DNA of 64,000 nucleotides from Treponema sp. (GCA_024693715.1 JAILKS010000066.1:35628-99627), one strand, 5' to 3'; positions 52,113-62,046 are shown, numbered from the stretch's first letter. A program made the numbers and translations. The notes: generated by a model not told the origin, from the letters alone.

Positions 52113-53342
52113 GTGAGGATTAATTCAAGAACTTTTGAAAAAGAAAAGCCTGAACTCGTTTTAAAGACAGTTTTTGGTTATGATTCATTCAGACCTTTTC
52201 AGAAAGATATTATTGAGCAGGTATTGAACGGAAATGATACGCTTGCCGTGATGCCGACCGGCGGTGGAAAATCAATATGCTGTCAGATTCCCGCATTGAT
52301 TCTGGAAGGAATTACACTCGTCGTATCACCGTTAATTTCTTTGATGCAGGATCAGGTTTCTTCTTTAACGAAGATGGGGATTCAATCTGCTTTTTTAAAC
52401 AGCACGCTTTCGTGGAAGGAATATAAATCGGTTGTAAAGGGAATAAAAAGCGGAAAAATAAAAATAGTTTATGTTTCTCCTGAGGGGCTTGTTTCTAACA
52501 GAATGCGTGAATTATTGTTTGAAAGCAAGGTAAAGGTGAGCTGTATAACGGTTGATGAAGCTCACTGTGTTTCTGAATGGGGACATGATTTTCGACCTGA
52601 TTATCTGGAAATAAAAGGAATAAGAAATTATTTTAAAGATAGTGTGATGCTTGCTTTAACTGCTACTGCAACTACGCAGGTAAGGTCAGACATTCTTAAG
52701 AATCTTGGAATGAAAAAAGCTGTAGTTTTTGTATCAAGCTTTAATCGCCCGAATATATTTTTAGAAGTTCAGAGAAAAACTCAAGGGCTTAATCAGGTGG
52801 TTGAATGTATAAAAAGACATTATGGAGAAAGCGGTATAATTTATTGTTCATCGAGAAAGAAGGTTGATGAGCTTTTTCAGTCCCTTGATAAACTTGGATA
52901 TTCTGTTTTGCCGTATCATGCAGGATTAACAGATGAAGAGAGGTCTTATAATCAGGAAAAATTTATACGTGATGAAGTTCAGATTATCGTTGCGACAGTT
53001 GCTTTTGGAATGGGGATAAATAAACCGGATGTACGATTTGTGATAAATTTTGATTTACCGAAATCGCTTGAGGTTTATTATCAGGAAATTGGTCGTGCAG
53101 GAAGAGATGGCCTTCAAAGTCATGCGCTCTTGTTGTATTCACCGGCAGATGTTCATAAAATCCGCTTTTTCTTCAAGGAGTCGGCAGATCCAGCCAAGGA
53201 CGAAATGCGGCTCCAGAAAATGACTGCTTTTGCAACAGGAAGAGAATGCAGACGCAAAATGATCCTGGAATATTTTGGTGAAAGTTATAAAGCGAAGGAA
53301 AAATCATTTTGCTGCGATGTATGTTCATACAAAGGATTATAA
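52113..53342 (+). CDS. Short RecQ-family DNA helicase
   Basis: This 409-residue superfamily 2 helicase has all RecQ motifs: FRPFQKDIIEQVL (motif 0), PTGGGKSICCQIP (I), DEAHCVSEWGHDF (II), LTATATTQVRSDI (III), SSRKKVDEL (IV), ATVAFGMGINKPDV (V) and QEIGRAGRDG (VI). The zinc cysteines follow (RECRRKMILEYFG and CCDVCSYKG), then the protein ends. The winged-helix (RQC) and HRDC domains are missing, against about 600 residues for E. coli RecQ. Such short RecQs occur in several phyla. I prefer the GTG at 52113; starting at 52089 would add eight residues. Confidence 0.88.
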   Translation: MRINSRTFEKEKPELVLKTVFGYDSFRPFQKDIIEQVLNGNDTLAVMPTGGGKSICCQIPALILEGITLVVSPLISLMQDQVSSLTKMGIQSAFLNSTLSWKEYKSVVKGIKSGKIKIVYVSPEGLVSNRMRELLFESKVKVSCITVDEAHCVSEWGHDFRPDYLEIKGIRNYFKDSVMLALTATATTQVRSDILKNLGMKKAVVFVSSFNRPNIFLEVQRKTQGLNQVVECIKRHYGESGIIYCSSRKKVDELFQSLDKLGYSVLPYHAGLTDEERSYNQEKFIRDEVQIIVATVAFGMGINKPDVRFVINFDLPKSLEVYYQEIGRAGRDGLQSHALLLYSPADVHKIRFFFKESADPAKDEMRLQKMTAFATGRECRRKMILEYFGESYKAKEKSFCCDVCSYKGL

Positions 53343-53365
53343 CCGCAGATTATGATTTTTTTCTG

Positions 53366-54685
53366 CTAGAATAATTTTCTGCATTCCAGATAGAATCGTT
53401 TTTCATCAGCTTCCCCCATTGAGAAGCTTTTTCTAGGAAGAGGACCTCTGCCGTTTATCGTTTCAAAAAATGAATCTTTTGCAATCGGTGGAAGAAGTAT
53501 TCCTGTAGCGTCAGGGCGTTCTCCAAGTTTAAGAACTTCATCGCTTCCATGAATATAATCAATTTCTGCTGTTTTCTGGGATTTCAGGTAATCGTCAATT
53601 TCAGGTTGTAATCCGGCAACAGCAAGGTCCTTTATACCGGTTGTTAAAAGAATATATTTCTGTTTGTTATTTTCAACAAAGGTAAAACCAAAATCAGCAC
53701 TTGATTTTTTAACTGCCGATTCAAGTTCAGCTTTATCTGAAAGTTCTTTTATATTTCCATTTAATTTTTCTGCAAGAGTATTGATGAGATTTCTTGAATC
53801 AATGTTGAAAATTACACGATGGATTGGTTCAAAGGTTAGTCCTTCGTCATAAAGATTTACAATTTCTACAAGTGCATATTTTACACGGCTGTTTTGTATT
53901 TCATTTTCTGAAGCACCCTTTGATATCAGTTCCTTTTTATGTTCTTCCCAGACAGCCTTTGCAGTTGCAAGCGAATGATTTCCATCACCAACTGCGAAAA
54001 GAAAAACTGAACCGTCAGAAGCAGTGTTCTGTTCTGCGATATGATTTACTGATTCTGTAAGATATTTGATTTCTTCATCAGAGGAAACCTTCCATCCCTT
54101 TATAGTTCCGCCATTATTCATAAGCTCTCCGCTGTACAGCGGCTCTTTATTATTTACTAAAGCCAGAGTTCCCTCTACAAGTTTATGCTCCTTGTCATTT
54201 ACTAAAAGCATGATGTGCGGAAGCTCAAGAGGTGCTCCCTTTCTTATTTCCATTCTTGGAGGAATTCGTTCTACAATTGTTGCCTCTGTTGCACGGATGT
54301 TTGCTTTGCTGAAAGGCTTCCATTCGTAAGTATCCAGATCTATCTGGGCGAGAAGTCCTTTGCGTGTCCGTCCAAATGCAGTTTTTCTTTCTATTGCTAT
54401 AAAACAGTCTTCCGGTTCCTTGAAAATTCCATCGTTCAGATAATCATTCATAGTTGAGCGGATTTTCTGTATTCGTTCGTTTTTATCAGGTGAGTTTAAA
54501 TAAACTTCAGGTAAAATTAACTTGAGGGTAGAAGGTTTGCTGCCCGCAGTTTCTTCAGCTTTTTTCCAGTAAGCCTTATCCTGAGTGTACTGGTCGCAGG
54601 CAATTACTGACCAGGTTTTTACATCAATATTTTTCGGTAATAAAATCTGTGGAATCTTTATTCCAAATTCATCTAACTGTTTCAT
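53366..54685 (-). CDS. DUF1015 family protein
   Basis: This 439-residue cytoplasmic protein matches the DUF1015 family (PF06245). The start KNIDVKTWSVIACDQYTQD, the central FLFAVGDGNHSLATAK and the later YIHGSDEVLKLGERPDATG are typical. The function is unknown. Family members are often found near serine or phosphoserine metabolic genes, but none is here. It is divergent from rpoN, 45 bases away. Confidence 0.88.
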   Translation of the reverse strand: MKQLDEFGIKIPQILLPKNIDVKTWSVIACDQYTQDKAYWKKAEETAGSKPSTLKLILPEVYLNSPDKNERIQKIRSTMNDYLNDGIFKEPEDCFIAIERKTAFGRTRKGLLAQIDLDTYEWKPFSKANIRATEATIVERIPPRMEIRKGAPLELPHIMLLVNDKEHKLVEGTLALVNNKEPLYSGELMNNGGTIKGWKVSSDEEIKYLTESVNHIAEQNTASDGSVFLFAVGDGNHSLATAKAVWEEHKKELISKGASENEIQNSRVKYALVEIVNLYDEGLTFEPIHRVIFNIDSRNLINTLAEKLNGNIKELSDKAELESAVKKSSADFGFTFVENNKQKYILLTTGIKDLAVAGLQPEIDDYLKSQKTAEIDYIHGSDEVLKLGERPDATGILLPPIAKDSFFETINGRGPLPRKSFSMGEADEKRFYLECRKLF

Positions 54686-54715
54686 GCTTTAAGTATACAG
54701 TTTGAAGTAAAAATA

Positions 54716-54724
54716 TGCTACAAT
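54716..54724 (+). promoter_or_regulatory. Extended -10 promoter of rpoN
   Basis: TGCTACAAT, an extended -10, ends six bases before the ATG at 54731. No Shine-Dalgarno precedes the start, so a leaderless mRNA is implied. Confidence 0.45.
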
Positions 54725-54730
54725 TATGGC

Positions 54731-56122
54731 ATGGCTTTTCCGCAGGTTTTAAATCAGATTCAGGCTCAAAAACAGATTCAGAAAATGTCTCAGCGACAGA
54801 TTCAGGCCGTAAATATGCTTGCCATGAGTTCAAAGGATTTGCGTGAAGAAATTTACAAAGCTGTACAGGAAAATCCGGCGATAGAAATTGTAAAAGATGT
54901 ACGCAGGGATTTTTTGTCTTCGGGAGATGTTCAGGCGGCAATTGAAGCTCATGAGGATAAAACAGAAACGCTTCAAAGTCATTTGATGTCGCAGCTGAAT
55001 ATGTCCAGAGTAAATCCTGATGAATATGAAATATGTCAGAAGCTTATTTATAATCTAGATAAAAACGGCTGTTATGGCTCTATGCTTGATCCTAGAACGC
55101 TTCTTGATAAATCAAGGCCTCTTCAGACTGAAAGTCTTTTGAAAAAATGCATTGAACGTGTACAAAGGATGGATCCAATCGGGACCTGCTGTAAATCACT
55201 GGAAGAAAGCCTTTATGTTCAGGCAAAGATAAATGGTGATGCATCTGAACTTACCGGATTTTTACTTGAAGAAAATCATCTTGAACTTTTAACGCCTCCA
55301 GTACCGGAAAAGATTCTGCAGAATTTAAAAAAATATAAGGAAAAATGGCATTCAAAAGCATTTGCTCCTGAAATCTATCTGGATAAAGAAGAAATTACAC
55401 TTGATATGGTAAAGGACTCACTGGATTATATCCTGCATTTAAATCCTCATCCTGCAGGAGAATTTATAAGTGATTCTTCGCGGGCTGATTTTAACGGACC
55501 TGATATTGTTCTTTCGGTAGAAAAAAAGGAAGGAAATATTCCGGAGGATGATTTTTCACGAGGGATGATAAAGGCCGCAAGGGATTTTTATTTTCAGGTA
55601 AAATATGCCAGCGGTGCTTTACCTGAAGTACGATTAAGTAAAGATGTAAATTTTGACAGGGATTCGATAGAAAAAGCAAAAGCCTTTATAGAAAATCTGT
55701 TGTACAGGCAGAATTCGATTGTTCTTCAAGGATGCATGATTGTAAAAAAGCAGATTGATTTTTTTGTAAACGGTCCAGGTCATCTTGTGCCGTTGACGAG
55801 ACGAACAATTGCACGTGCACTCGGTGTTCATGAATCAACAGTATCACGCATGGCAAATAAGAAAAACAGTAAATATATACAGACAGAGTTTGGTCTTTTT
55901 CCTGCCAGTTATTTTTTCAGCTCAGGAGTAAAAGGCAGCGGTGAACAGAAGATTTCATCCTCTGTAATAAAATCAAAAATAATGGATTTAATACAACAAA
56001 ATCAGAATTTTTCGGATAATCAGCTTTGTGCAAAACTGAATGAAGAAGGAATTAAAATTGCACGAAGGACTGTCGCTAAATACAGACAGCAGATTGGATT
56101 GAAAAATTCATACAGGCGATAG
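54731..56122 (+). CDS. rpoN: RNA polymerase sigma-54 factor
   Basis: This 463-residue sigma factor has the Gln-rich activator-binding region I at its start (LNQIQAQKQIQKMSQRQIQA), a core-binding domain, the helix-turn-helix ALGVHESTVSRMANKK and the C-terminal RpoN box ARRTVAKYR, which recognises the -24 element. It directs enhancer-dependent transcription; in spirochaetes it can control envelope or motility genes. No enhancer-binding activator is encoded in the window. Confidence 0.95.
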   Translation: MAFPQVLNQIQAQKQIQKMSQRQIQAVNMLAMSSKDLREEIYKAVQENPAIEIVKDVRRDFLSSGDVQAAIEAHEDKTETLQSHLMSQLNMSRVNPDEYEICQKLIYNLDKNGCYGSMLDPRTLLDKSRPLQTESLLKKCIERVQRMDPIGTCCKSLEESLYVQAKINGDASELTGFLLEENHLELLTPPVPEKILQNLKKYKEKWHSKAFAPEIYLDKEEITLDMVKDSLDYILHLNPHPAGEFISDSSRADFNGPDIVLSVEKKEGNIPEDDFSRGMIKAARDFYFQVKYASGALPEVRLSKDVNFDRDSIEKAKAFIENLLYRQNSIVLQGCMIVKKQIDFFVNGPGHLVPLTRRTIARALGVHESTVSRMANKKNSKYIQTEFGLFPASYFFSSGVKGSGEQKISSSVIKSKIMDLIQQNQNFSDNQLCAKLNEEGIKIARRTVAKYRQQIGLKNSYRR

Positions 56123-56229
56123 TTTTCAAAAATAAGAGAATTCTTATTATTACTATATAAAAAAATATTTTACTGTTCACAATGCTTTTTTTTCATTATA
56201 TTTAAATATCATATTATCAGGAGTTTTAT

Positions 56230-57072
56230 ATGCCAGTTGTATCATTAAAGGATATTCATAAAATATATCCGTTGGGAAAACAAAAAGTAGAAGCAGTAAA
56301 AGGAGTATCCTTTGATATAGAAAAAGGAGAATTTGCCGCTATTTCAGGTCCGTCTGGCTCGGGAAAATCTACCATTTTGAATATGGTAGGATTGATTGAT
56401 GTTCCTACAAGCGGAAAGTTATTCATAGATGATATAGATGTATATGAGGGATATGATCTTTCGACAACTTCCATTGACGCAGGCAGATTAAATAACTTTG
56501 TTGAGAAAAAAGATCCTAAAATCAAGGAAAAGCTTCCTTCAGGAATTGATTTAAAGATTACAGGATTAAGAAGATCTCATCTTGGTTTTATATTTCAGAC
56601 ATTCAATCTTATTCCTGTACTTAATGTATATGAAAACATTGAATTTCCTCTTTTGTTAAAATCAAAGAACAGAAAATATGAAAGCCCTGTAGATAAATTC
56701 AGCCGTAAGGAAAAGGAAGACTGGATTAACTTTTTGATGGAAAAGGTTGGACTTGTTGACTGGAAAAAGCATAAGCCTTCTGAGCTTTCCGGTGGTCAGC
56801 GTCAGAGAGTTGCAATTGCGCGTGCACTTGTTACAAAAGCACCGGTAATTCTTGCAGATGAACCTACTGCGAATCTTGACTCTGTAAACTCTGCACAGAT
56901 TCTGTCGCTTATGAAGCAGTTGAACAAGGAACTTAATACAACCTTCATCTTTTCTACTCACGATTCACGCATCGTAGATATGTGTAATCATGTAATTTCT
57001 ATTTTTGATGGAAACATCAAGAGCGATGAGCACAAAACCGGTTCAGATGAATATAAAATGGAGAGCCGTTAA
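56230..57072 (+). CDS. ABC transporter ATPase, MacB/LolD-like, with insertion
   Basis: This 280-residue ATPase has Walker [10 protein letters not shown] (residues 40-48), Q-loop [18 protein letters not shown], signature [17 protein letters not shown], Walker [14 protein letters not shown] and the switch histidine STHDSRIV. It fits the MacB/LolD class, which works as a mechano-transmitter for FtsX-type permeases. Relative to LolD it carries an extra segment of about 39 residues (about 74-112, with KKDPKIKEK and [11 protein letters not shown]) between the first strands and the Q-loop. It is the first gene of the six-gene operon to 63274; the next permease start overlaps its stop. Confidence 0.92.
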   Translation: MPVVSLKDIHKIYPLGKQKVEAVKGVSFDIEKGEFAAISGPSGSGKSTILNMVGLIDVPTSGKLFIDDIDVYEGYDLSTTSIDAGRLNNFVEKKDPKIKEKLPSGIDLKITGLRRSHLGFIFQTFNLIPVLNVYENIEFPLLLKSKNRKYESPVDKFSRKEKEDWINFLMEKVGLVDWKKHKPSELSGGQRQRVAIARALVTKAPVILADEPTANLDSVNSAQILSLMKQLNKELNTTFIFSTHDSRIVDMCNHVISIFDGNIKSDEHKTGSDEYKMESR

Positions 57073-58607
57073 TGAAAGAAATTATTAAACTTGCTTTACG
57101 CAACTTAAAGGAGCATAAGTCTAAGACAATCATAATAGGTTGTTTTCTGATTCTTGGTGTAGCCATCGTAGTTGCGGGAAATTCATTTTTGGAATCAATA
57201 AATCGTGGTCTTGAAAAAGATTTCAGGGCAAATTACACCGGTGATATTGCAATTGGAACTGTTCCAGAAAAAGGTGCAATAAATGATATTTTTGGTGTCA
57301 ATTCGACAAATTTCGGAGGTGAAATTCCTCAGCTTCCTGAAATAGTTGAGCTTGACAGAGTAAATGAAATAGTTGCCGGTACAAAAGGAATTGAATCTGC
57401 TACAAAGCTTATTTCCGCACAGGTAATCATGGTTGAAGCATCTAACGGTGAAGTAGACCTTTCGGTAATTACACAGAAGGATGATGTTTCTCTTGATGAT
57501 ATTCCTATTTCAATGCTTTTTTCCGGAGAGGATGATACTTACTGGAAGACATTTCCTGACATCCATCTTGTAGAAGGAACTTTCCCTGAAAAAGGAACAA
57601 GTGATATCCTCGTAGATGAACGTGTTAAAAAAGCATATGAATCTCTTTATGAAACACCGCTTGAAATCGGTACTCCGGTTTTACTTGCAGGTGCAAATTC
57701 AAAAGGGATTGTCCGTGAAGCAAAAGTATGCGGATTCATCAAACCTGCCAATGAATATTCTGCAATGTTCCAGTGCATTTACTGTAATCCGGCGTTTGCC
57801 CGTTCATTTGCAGATTTGACTTATGCCAACAGCTTTGCACAGGAATTGCCTGATACCGTAGATTTGTCTTTATCTTCAATGAGTGAAGAGGATCTTTTTG
57901 GTGGTGATGATATTTTTGGTGATATAGATGAGTTTGACAGTTCAGTAACTGCGGCTTCTGTAGATTTTGATAATATCCTTGGTGATGTTTCTTTACGAGA
58001 TGAGCTGAATAAAACAGATGACGGTGCCTGGCATTATGTTCTTATCAAGGTTGAGAATAAGTCTAAGACAGAATCGATTATTTCTTCGCTGAACGACCAG
58101 TTCAAAAAAGAAGGCTTGAATGTTTATGCAATGAACTGGAAAACAGCGGCATGGTCATATTCTCAGACAGTAGCAGGAATCGGAATCGTATTTAATACAC
58201 TTATCATAATTCTTGCGGTTGTAGTTTTCATCATCATCATGAACACAATGATTGTAAGTGTAATAGAACGTACAAGTGAAATTGGTACAATGCGTGCAAT
58301 TGGTGCTGAAAAAGGCTTTGTCCGAAAATTATTTTTTACAGAATCCCTGATTTTAACTCTGATTACTTCTGTGATTGGTGTAATCATTTCTCTTATCATA
58401 ATGTTGATTTTCAATAAACAGAATATTGTAATTACAAATTCAATTGTAAAGATGATTCTTGGCGGAGGACTGATTCATTTTACACCGACTGTGGCAATTA
58501 TAATTTCTACAATTATAATAACGTCTTTGTTGGGTATTATAAGTAATCTGTACCCTATTAATTCTGCGCTCAAGATTACTCCGTTAAAAGCGTTGAGTAA
58601 AGAATAG
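57072..58607 (+). CDS. FtsX/MacB-type ABC permease 1
   Basis: This 511-residue protein has one N-terminal helix, a large periplasmic domain and three C-terminal helices (FtsX domain, with the coupling motif ERTSEIGTMRAIGAEKGF). This is the MacB/LolCE topology, used to move substrates out of the membrane or periplasm. An acidic insert of about 45 residues (SEEDLFGGDDIFGDIDEFDS and neighbours) lies in the periplasmic domain, an oddity. It overlaps the ATPase by one base. The second permease follows after 19 bases. Confidence 0.9.
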   Translation: MKEIIKLALRNLKEHKSKTIIIGCFLILGVAIVVAGNSFLESINRGLEKDFRANYTGDIAIGTVPEKGAINDIFGVNSTNFGGEIPQLPEIVELDRVNEIVAGTKGIESATKLISAQVIMVEASNGEVDLSVITQKDDVSLDDIPISMLFSGEDDTYWKTFPDIHLVEGTFPEKGTSDILVDERVKKAYESLYETPLEIGTPVLLAGANSKGIVREAKVCGFIKPANEYSAMFQCIYCNPAFARSFADLTYANSFAQELPDTVDLSLSSMSEEDLFGGDDIFGDIDEFDSSVTAASVDFDNILGDVSLRDELNKTDDGAWHYVLIKVENKSKTESIISSLNDQFKKEGLNVYAMNWKTAAWSYSQTVAGIGIVFNTLIIILAVVVFIIIMNTMIVSVIERTSEIGTMRAIGAEKGFVRKLFFTESLILTLITSVIGVIISLIIMLIFNKQNIVITNSIVKMILGGGLIHFTPTVAIIISTIIITSLLGIISNLYPINSALKITPLKALSKE

Positions 58608-58626
58608 TGAAGGGAAGGAGTGTAAA

Positions 58627-59967
58627 ATGAGTGCTATTTCTAAATTAGCTTTAAAAAATCTTTCGAGACAGAAAAAAAGAAATGTTGTTCTCGGACTTGC
58701 CGTTGCATTTGGTTTTTTTGTTATTACTGCAGTAGACGGTTTTGTATCAGGCATGGTAAATAATCTTGAGGAACAGATAACCCAGCTTTTGGGCGGTACT
58801 GTTTTAATTCAGGGATGTCAGCGTATTCCGGCAGAACTGACCGGAGGAAAACCACAGATTGCAGCTTTAGTTGAGGATGATGCTTATATTCGTGGTGTCG
58901 TAGAAGAAATGGATATTGATTACGATTATGTTTCTTATTATTCTCTGGCAGCCGGACAGCTTATTTTTGAAGGAAAAAAATCCCTTATTGAGATTTATGG
59001 TCGTGATCTAAATGACAGGCATCTTCTTGATTCATTTCAGTTTGTGAACGGTGGACAGGAAAATTTCAACTGGGAGAATCCGTTTGTAATCAGCGAGGGA
59101 ACTGCAAAATCACTTAATCTTGAAGTTGGTGATAAGGTTACGTTTACCTGTTCAACGATTTATGGACAGAATAACGTAGAAGATTTTACTGTTGCGGGAA
59201 TTATAAAATCAAATAATTTCTTTGGTTCTATGATGGGATATACTGATATCAATATCCTTAATAAGCTTCTTGGTATTCCAGATGCCGGTTATTCTACCTT
59301 TACAATTCATCTTAAGAATAAGAATAAACAGGCACAGGTTGCAAATCTTATTCAGAAAAAAATTGCTGAGGATGGTCATCAGGTAACTGACCGAATGGCT
59401 GCTTTTATGACAAATCCAAAAAACATTGGCAGGGGAATAGAAAAGCAGCTGGATCCGGTAAAGGTTGAATGGGAAGGAACAAAATATGCAGTTGAATGTT
59501 TCAATGATGAGCTTCCTCAAATACAAATCGTTTTCGGTTATGTTCATCTCATCACAACAATCATTTTGATTGTTATGCTTGTAATAGTTATGGTTGGACT
59601 TTCAAATACATATAGAATGGTTATGTACGAAAGAATAAGGGAAATCGGTACAATGCGCGCTATAGGAATGACAAGAAAAGATACAAAGAGTCTTTTTTTG
59701 AAAGAGGCCTTGTTCCTCACATCTATTTCAGCAATATTTGGACTTATTCTTGCAATTATTGTTCTGGCTGTTATGTCTCTAATTCCGGTAAACAGCGATG
59801 CTCTTTCAATGTTCCTTAATAACGGACATTTCAGCTTTGTTCTTTCACCTGTAACTATTATATTACAGTATCTTTTATTAATTGTACTTACATTATTATC
59901 TGTTCGTTTTGTTGCAAAGAAGGCAGCGTCGTTAAATCCTGCCGTTGCATTAAGAACAATAAAATAA
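58627..59967 (+). CDS. FtsX/MacB-type ABC permease 2
   Basis: This 446-residue protein has the same topology as the first permease, with N-terminal helix (NVVLGLAVAFGFFVITAVDG), periplasmic domain and FtsX domain with YERIREIGTMRAIGMTRKD. The two permeases are probably a heterodimer, as LolC and LolE are. GGGAAGGAG gives a good Shine-Dalgarno. The next gene is the LolA-like carrier, 13 bases on. Confidence 0.9.
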   Translation: MSAISKLALKNLSRQKKRNVVLGLAVAFGFFVITAVDGFVSGMVNNLEEQITQLLGGTVLIQGCQRIPAELTGGKPQIAALVEDDAYIRGVVEEMDIDYDYVSYYSLAAGQLIFEGKKSLIEIYGRDLNDRHLLDSFQFVNGGQENFNWENPFVISEGTAKSLNLEVGDKVTFTCSTIYGQNNVEDFTVAGIIKSNNFFGSMMGYTDINILNKLLGIPDAGYSTFTIHLKNKNKQAQVANLIQKKIAEDGHQVTDRMAAFMTNPKNIGRGIEKQLDPVKVEWEGTKYAVECFNDELPQIQIVFGYVHLITTIILIVMLVIVMVGLSNTYRMVMYERIREIGTMRAIGMTRKDTKSLFLKEALFLTSISAIFGLILAIIVLAVMSLIPVNSDALSMFLNNGHFSFVLSPVTIILQYLLLIVLTLLSVRFVAKKAASLNPAVALRTIK

Positions 59968-59980
59968 CAGGAGGATTTAT

Positions 59981-60745
59981 ATGAAAAAAACAATATTTTT
60001 TGCAGTAATTTTAGTTTTTATTAATTCGATTATTTTTGCACAGGCTTCTGAAGCAGATGCAGATAAGGCATTTAAGATTATGGAAAGTACAGATGAAGTT
60101 CTTGCCTACAAAGGTGATTATTCTGCAACTATTTCACTTGTAATTGAAAAGCCTGGAAAACAGAAGGAAAACGTTCAATATAAAATTTTTGAACGTACAA
60201 CAAAGGATTTGATGACAATCGTTCAGCTTTTCCCGGAAGCAGATAAGGGAACAGGCTTCCTTCGTGATGGAGACAACATCTGGGCATATGATCCAATTGG
60301 AAGAAAATTTACACATACTTCCATAAAAGATGCTCTTGCCGATTCTGATGTTAAAATTGATGATGTTAATCAGTCTTCTGCAAGATGGAGAGAAAATTAT
60401 AATGTTGAAGAATTCAAATCAGGAACACTTGGAAAGTACGAGGTTTATATCATTTCGCTGAAAGCAAAAACAAATGTGCCTTCTTATGAAAAAACTATTT
60501 TCTATGTACGAAAAGATTTATCTTTGGTACTTAAAGAGGAAGATTTTTCTGCCAATGGAAGATTAATGCGTACTATCCTCTATCCTAAATATTCAAAGGT
60601 AAAGCCGGGATACGTTCCTACACAGGTTATCGTTCGTGATGAATTGAATAAAGGTGAACAGACACAGGAAGTAATTTCTGATTTAACATTTGATAAACTT
60701 CCGGATAATATTTTCACAAAAGGATATCTTGAAAATCTAAATTAG
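59981..60745 (+). CDS. LolA-like outer-membrane lipoprotein-sorting-type periplasmic protein
   Basis: This 254-residue protein has a signal peptide (MKKTIFFAVILVFINSIIFA). The mature part starts ADADKAFKIMESTDEVLAYK and includes IFERTTKDLMTIVQLFPEAD, FLRDGDNIWAYDP and IGRKFTHTS. This is the pattern of the LolA-like family PF17131, a half-barrel that carries lipoproteins or lipids across the periplasm. These carriers usually neighbour an exporter and an outer-membrane protein, as here. The substrate is unknown. GGAGG precedes the ATG. Confidence 0.85.
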   Translation: MKKTIFFAVILVFINSIIFAQASEADADKAFKIMESTDEVLAYKGDYSATISLVIEKPGKQKENVQYKIFERTTKDLMTIVQLFPEADKGTGFLRDGDNIWAYDPIGRKFTHTSIKDALADSDVKIDDVNQSSARWRENYNVEEFKSGTLGKYEVYIISLKAKTNVPSYEKTIFYVRKDLSLVLKEEDFSANGRLMRTILYPKYSKVKPGYVPTQVIVRDELNKGEQTQEVISDLTFDKLPDNIFTKGYLENLN

Positions 60746-60765
60746 TCACAGAAGTTGAGGTTTTT

Positions 60766-62046
60766 ATGAAGCGATTAATAGTTGTCTTTGTGGTGCTTGG
60801 TATTTTTTCATCAGGTTTTGCGCAAAGTGATGATGATTTGTTTTTTGATGAAGGGATAGAAGAAGTAGAAGATGTTTCTGCAAAAACTGATTTAAGTAAA
60901 GGCATTTTATTTGAGAATGGAACTGTAAAAATCGGGGGAAACATTTCTTCAAGTATAACAACTAATACTCTTTTATATTCAGATGATGGAAAATCTTTTG
61001 GAGATCATATAAAAGATACGGTTATAACTCCGTCGCTGTCTTCATATATTACTGTTGATGCACGACCAACTCAGACACTGAGAATGTATTCAAAATTCGG
61101 CATTACATATCCTTATCCTGAAGATAAAGAAGGATGGTTCAGATTAAAGGAACTTTTTACTGATTTTTCTGCCGGAGACAATGTCTTTTTTAGATTTGGA
61201 CTTCATACAGTAACATGGGGAACAGGATATTTTTACAGTCCCTGTTCAGATATAGTTAATTCATCAACTATTGATCCTGAGGATGTTTCTGCCGGAGTTG
61301 ACGGTTGTCTTAATCTTCGCACTCAGATTACTTTTACTGATACCCAGAATTGTCTGTGGCTTTATATAATCCCTCCAAAGCTTGAAAATATTACTAAGCC
61401 GACCTATCTCAAGGATACTGGTTTTGCACTTAAGGGCGATCTTGTTTTCGGTGGCTGGGAACTTGGACTTGGAACTTACTGGAAATATCAGGATTCTCCG
61501 AAATTTATCTTTACTGCGTCAGGAACTGTTTTTAAATCGCTTAATCTTTTCGGTGAATTTGTTTATGCCTATGGTGATGTTGATGAATGGAAAACTGACG
61601 ATACATGGACAGATAAAACAAGCATTTTTAAGGTAACGGCTGGTGGAAGTTACATGTGGAAGGATCCTTCAATTACACTTGCAATGCAGTATTACTATAA
61701 CAGCAATGATATTAATCTTGTCGACAAATATATAACAAAGGGAAATAATATTGCCATGACCTTGAATTTCGGCAAGCTGTTTAATTCAGAAGATTTTACC
61801 TTGAATCTTTTTGCAATGATGAATATTGGTCATGAAGAACTTCCCGATTCTTTGAAGGCCATCCTTGCTGCATATAATGTTTCAACATCACTGTTTAATA
61901 CTTTGACTTGTTCTGCAATGTTCGGATATAAACCGGTTTCTTATTTTTCTGTAAGTGCCGGTCCATATTTTGTCTGGTCAGATTTTGATTCTAAACCTGA
62001 TGTTTCGTTGAAATTAACATTTTCTCTTGGCGGTGGAAAATTCTAG
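60766..62046 (+). CDS. Outer-membrane beta-barrel-like protein of the export operon
   Basis: This 426-residue protein has a signal peptide (MKRLIVVFVVLGIFSSGFA), an acidic stretch (DDDLFFDEGIEEVED) and then beta strands throughout. It contains FFRFGLHTVTWGTGYFYSPC with a following DIVNSSTIDPEDVSAG, a motif seen in barrels that accompany LolA-like or RND lipid exporters. The C-terminus ends GGGKF, a terminal Phe fitting a BAM substrate. It probably receives the LolA-like protein's cargo at the outer membrane (inference). Confidence 0.72.
   Translation: MKRLIVVFVVLGIFSSGFAQSDDDLFFDEGIEEVEDVSAKTDLSKGILFENGTVKIGGNISSSITTNTLLYSDDGKSFGDHIKDTVITPSLSSYITVDARPTQTLRMYSKFGITYPYPEDKEGWFRLKELFTDFSAGDNVFFRFGLHTVTWGTGYFYSPCSDIVNSSTIDPEDVSAGVDGCLNLRTQITFTDTQNCLWLYIIPPKLENITKPTYLKDTGFALKGDLVFGGWELGLGTYWKYQDSPKFIFTASGTVFKSLNLFGEFVYAYGDVDEWKTDDTWTDKTSIFKVTAGGSYMWKDPSITLAMQYYYNSNDINLVDKYITKGNNIAMTLNFGKLFNSEDFTLNLFAMMNIGHEELPDSLKAILAAYNVSTSLFNTLTCSAMFGYKPVSYFSVSAGPYFVWSDFDSKPDVSLKLTFSLGGGKF

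Noticed and set aside
56123..56229. Terminator hairpin (AATAAGA-GAAT-TCTTATT) after rpoN
   Set aside because: The stem is only A/T-rich with one G-C pair and no clean T run follows, so it is too weak to list as a feature.
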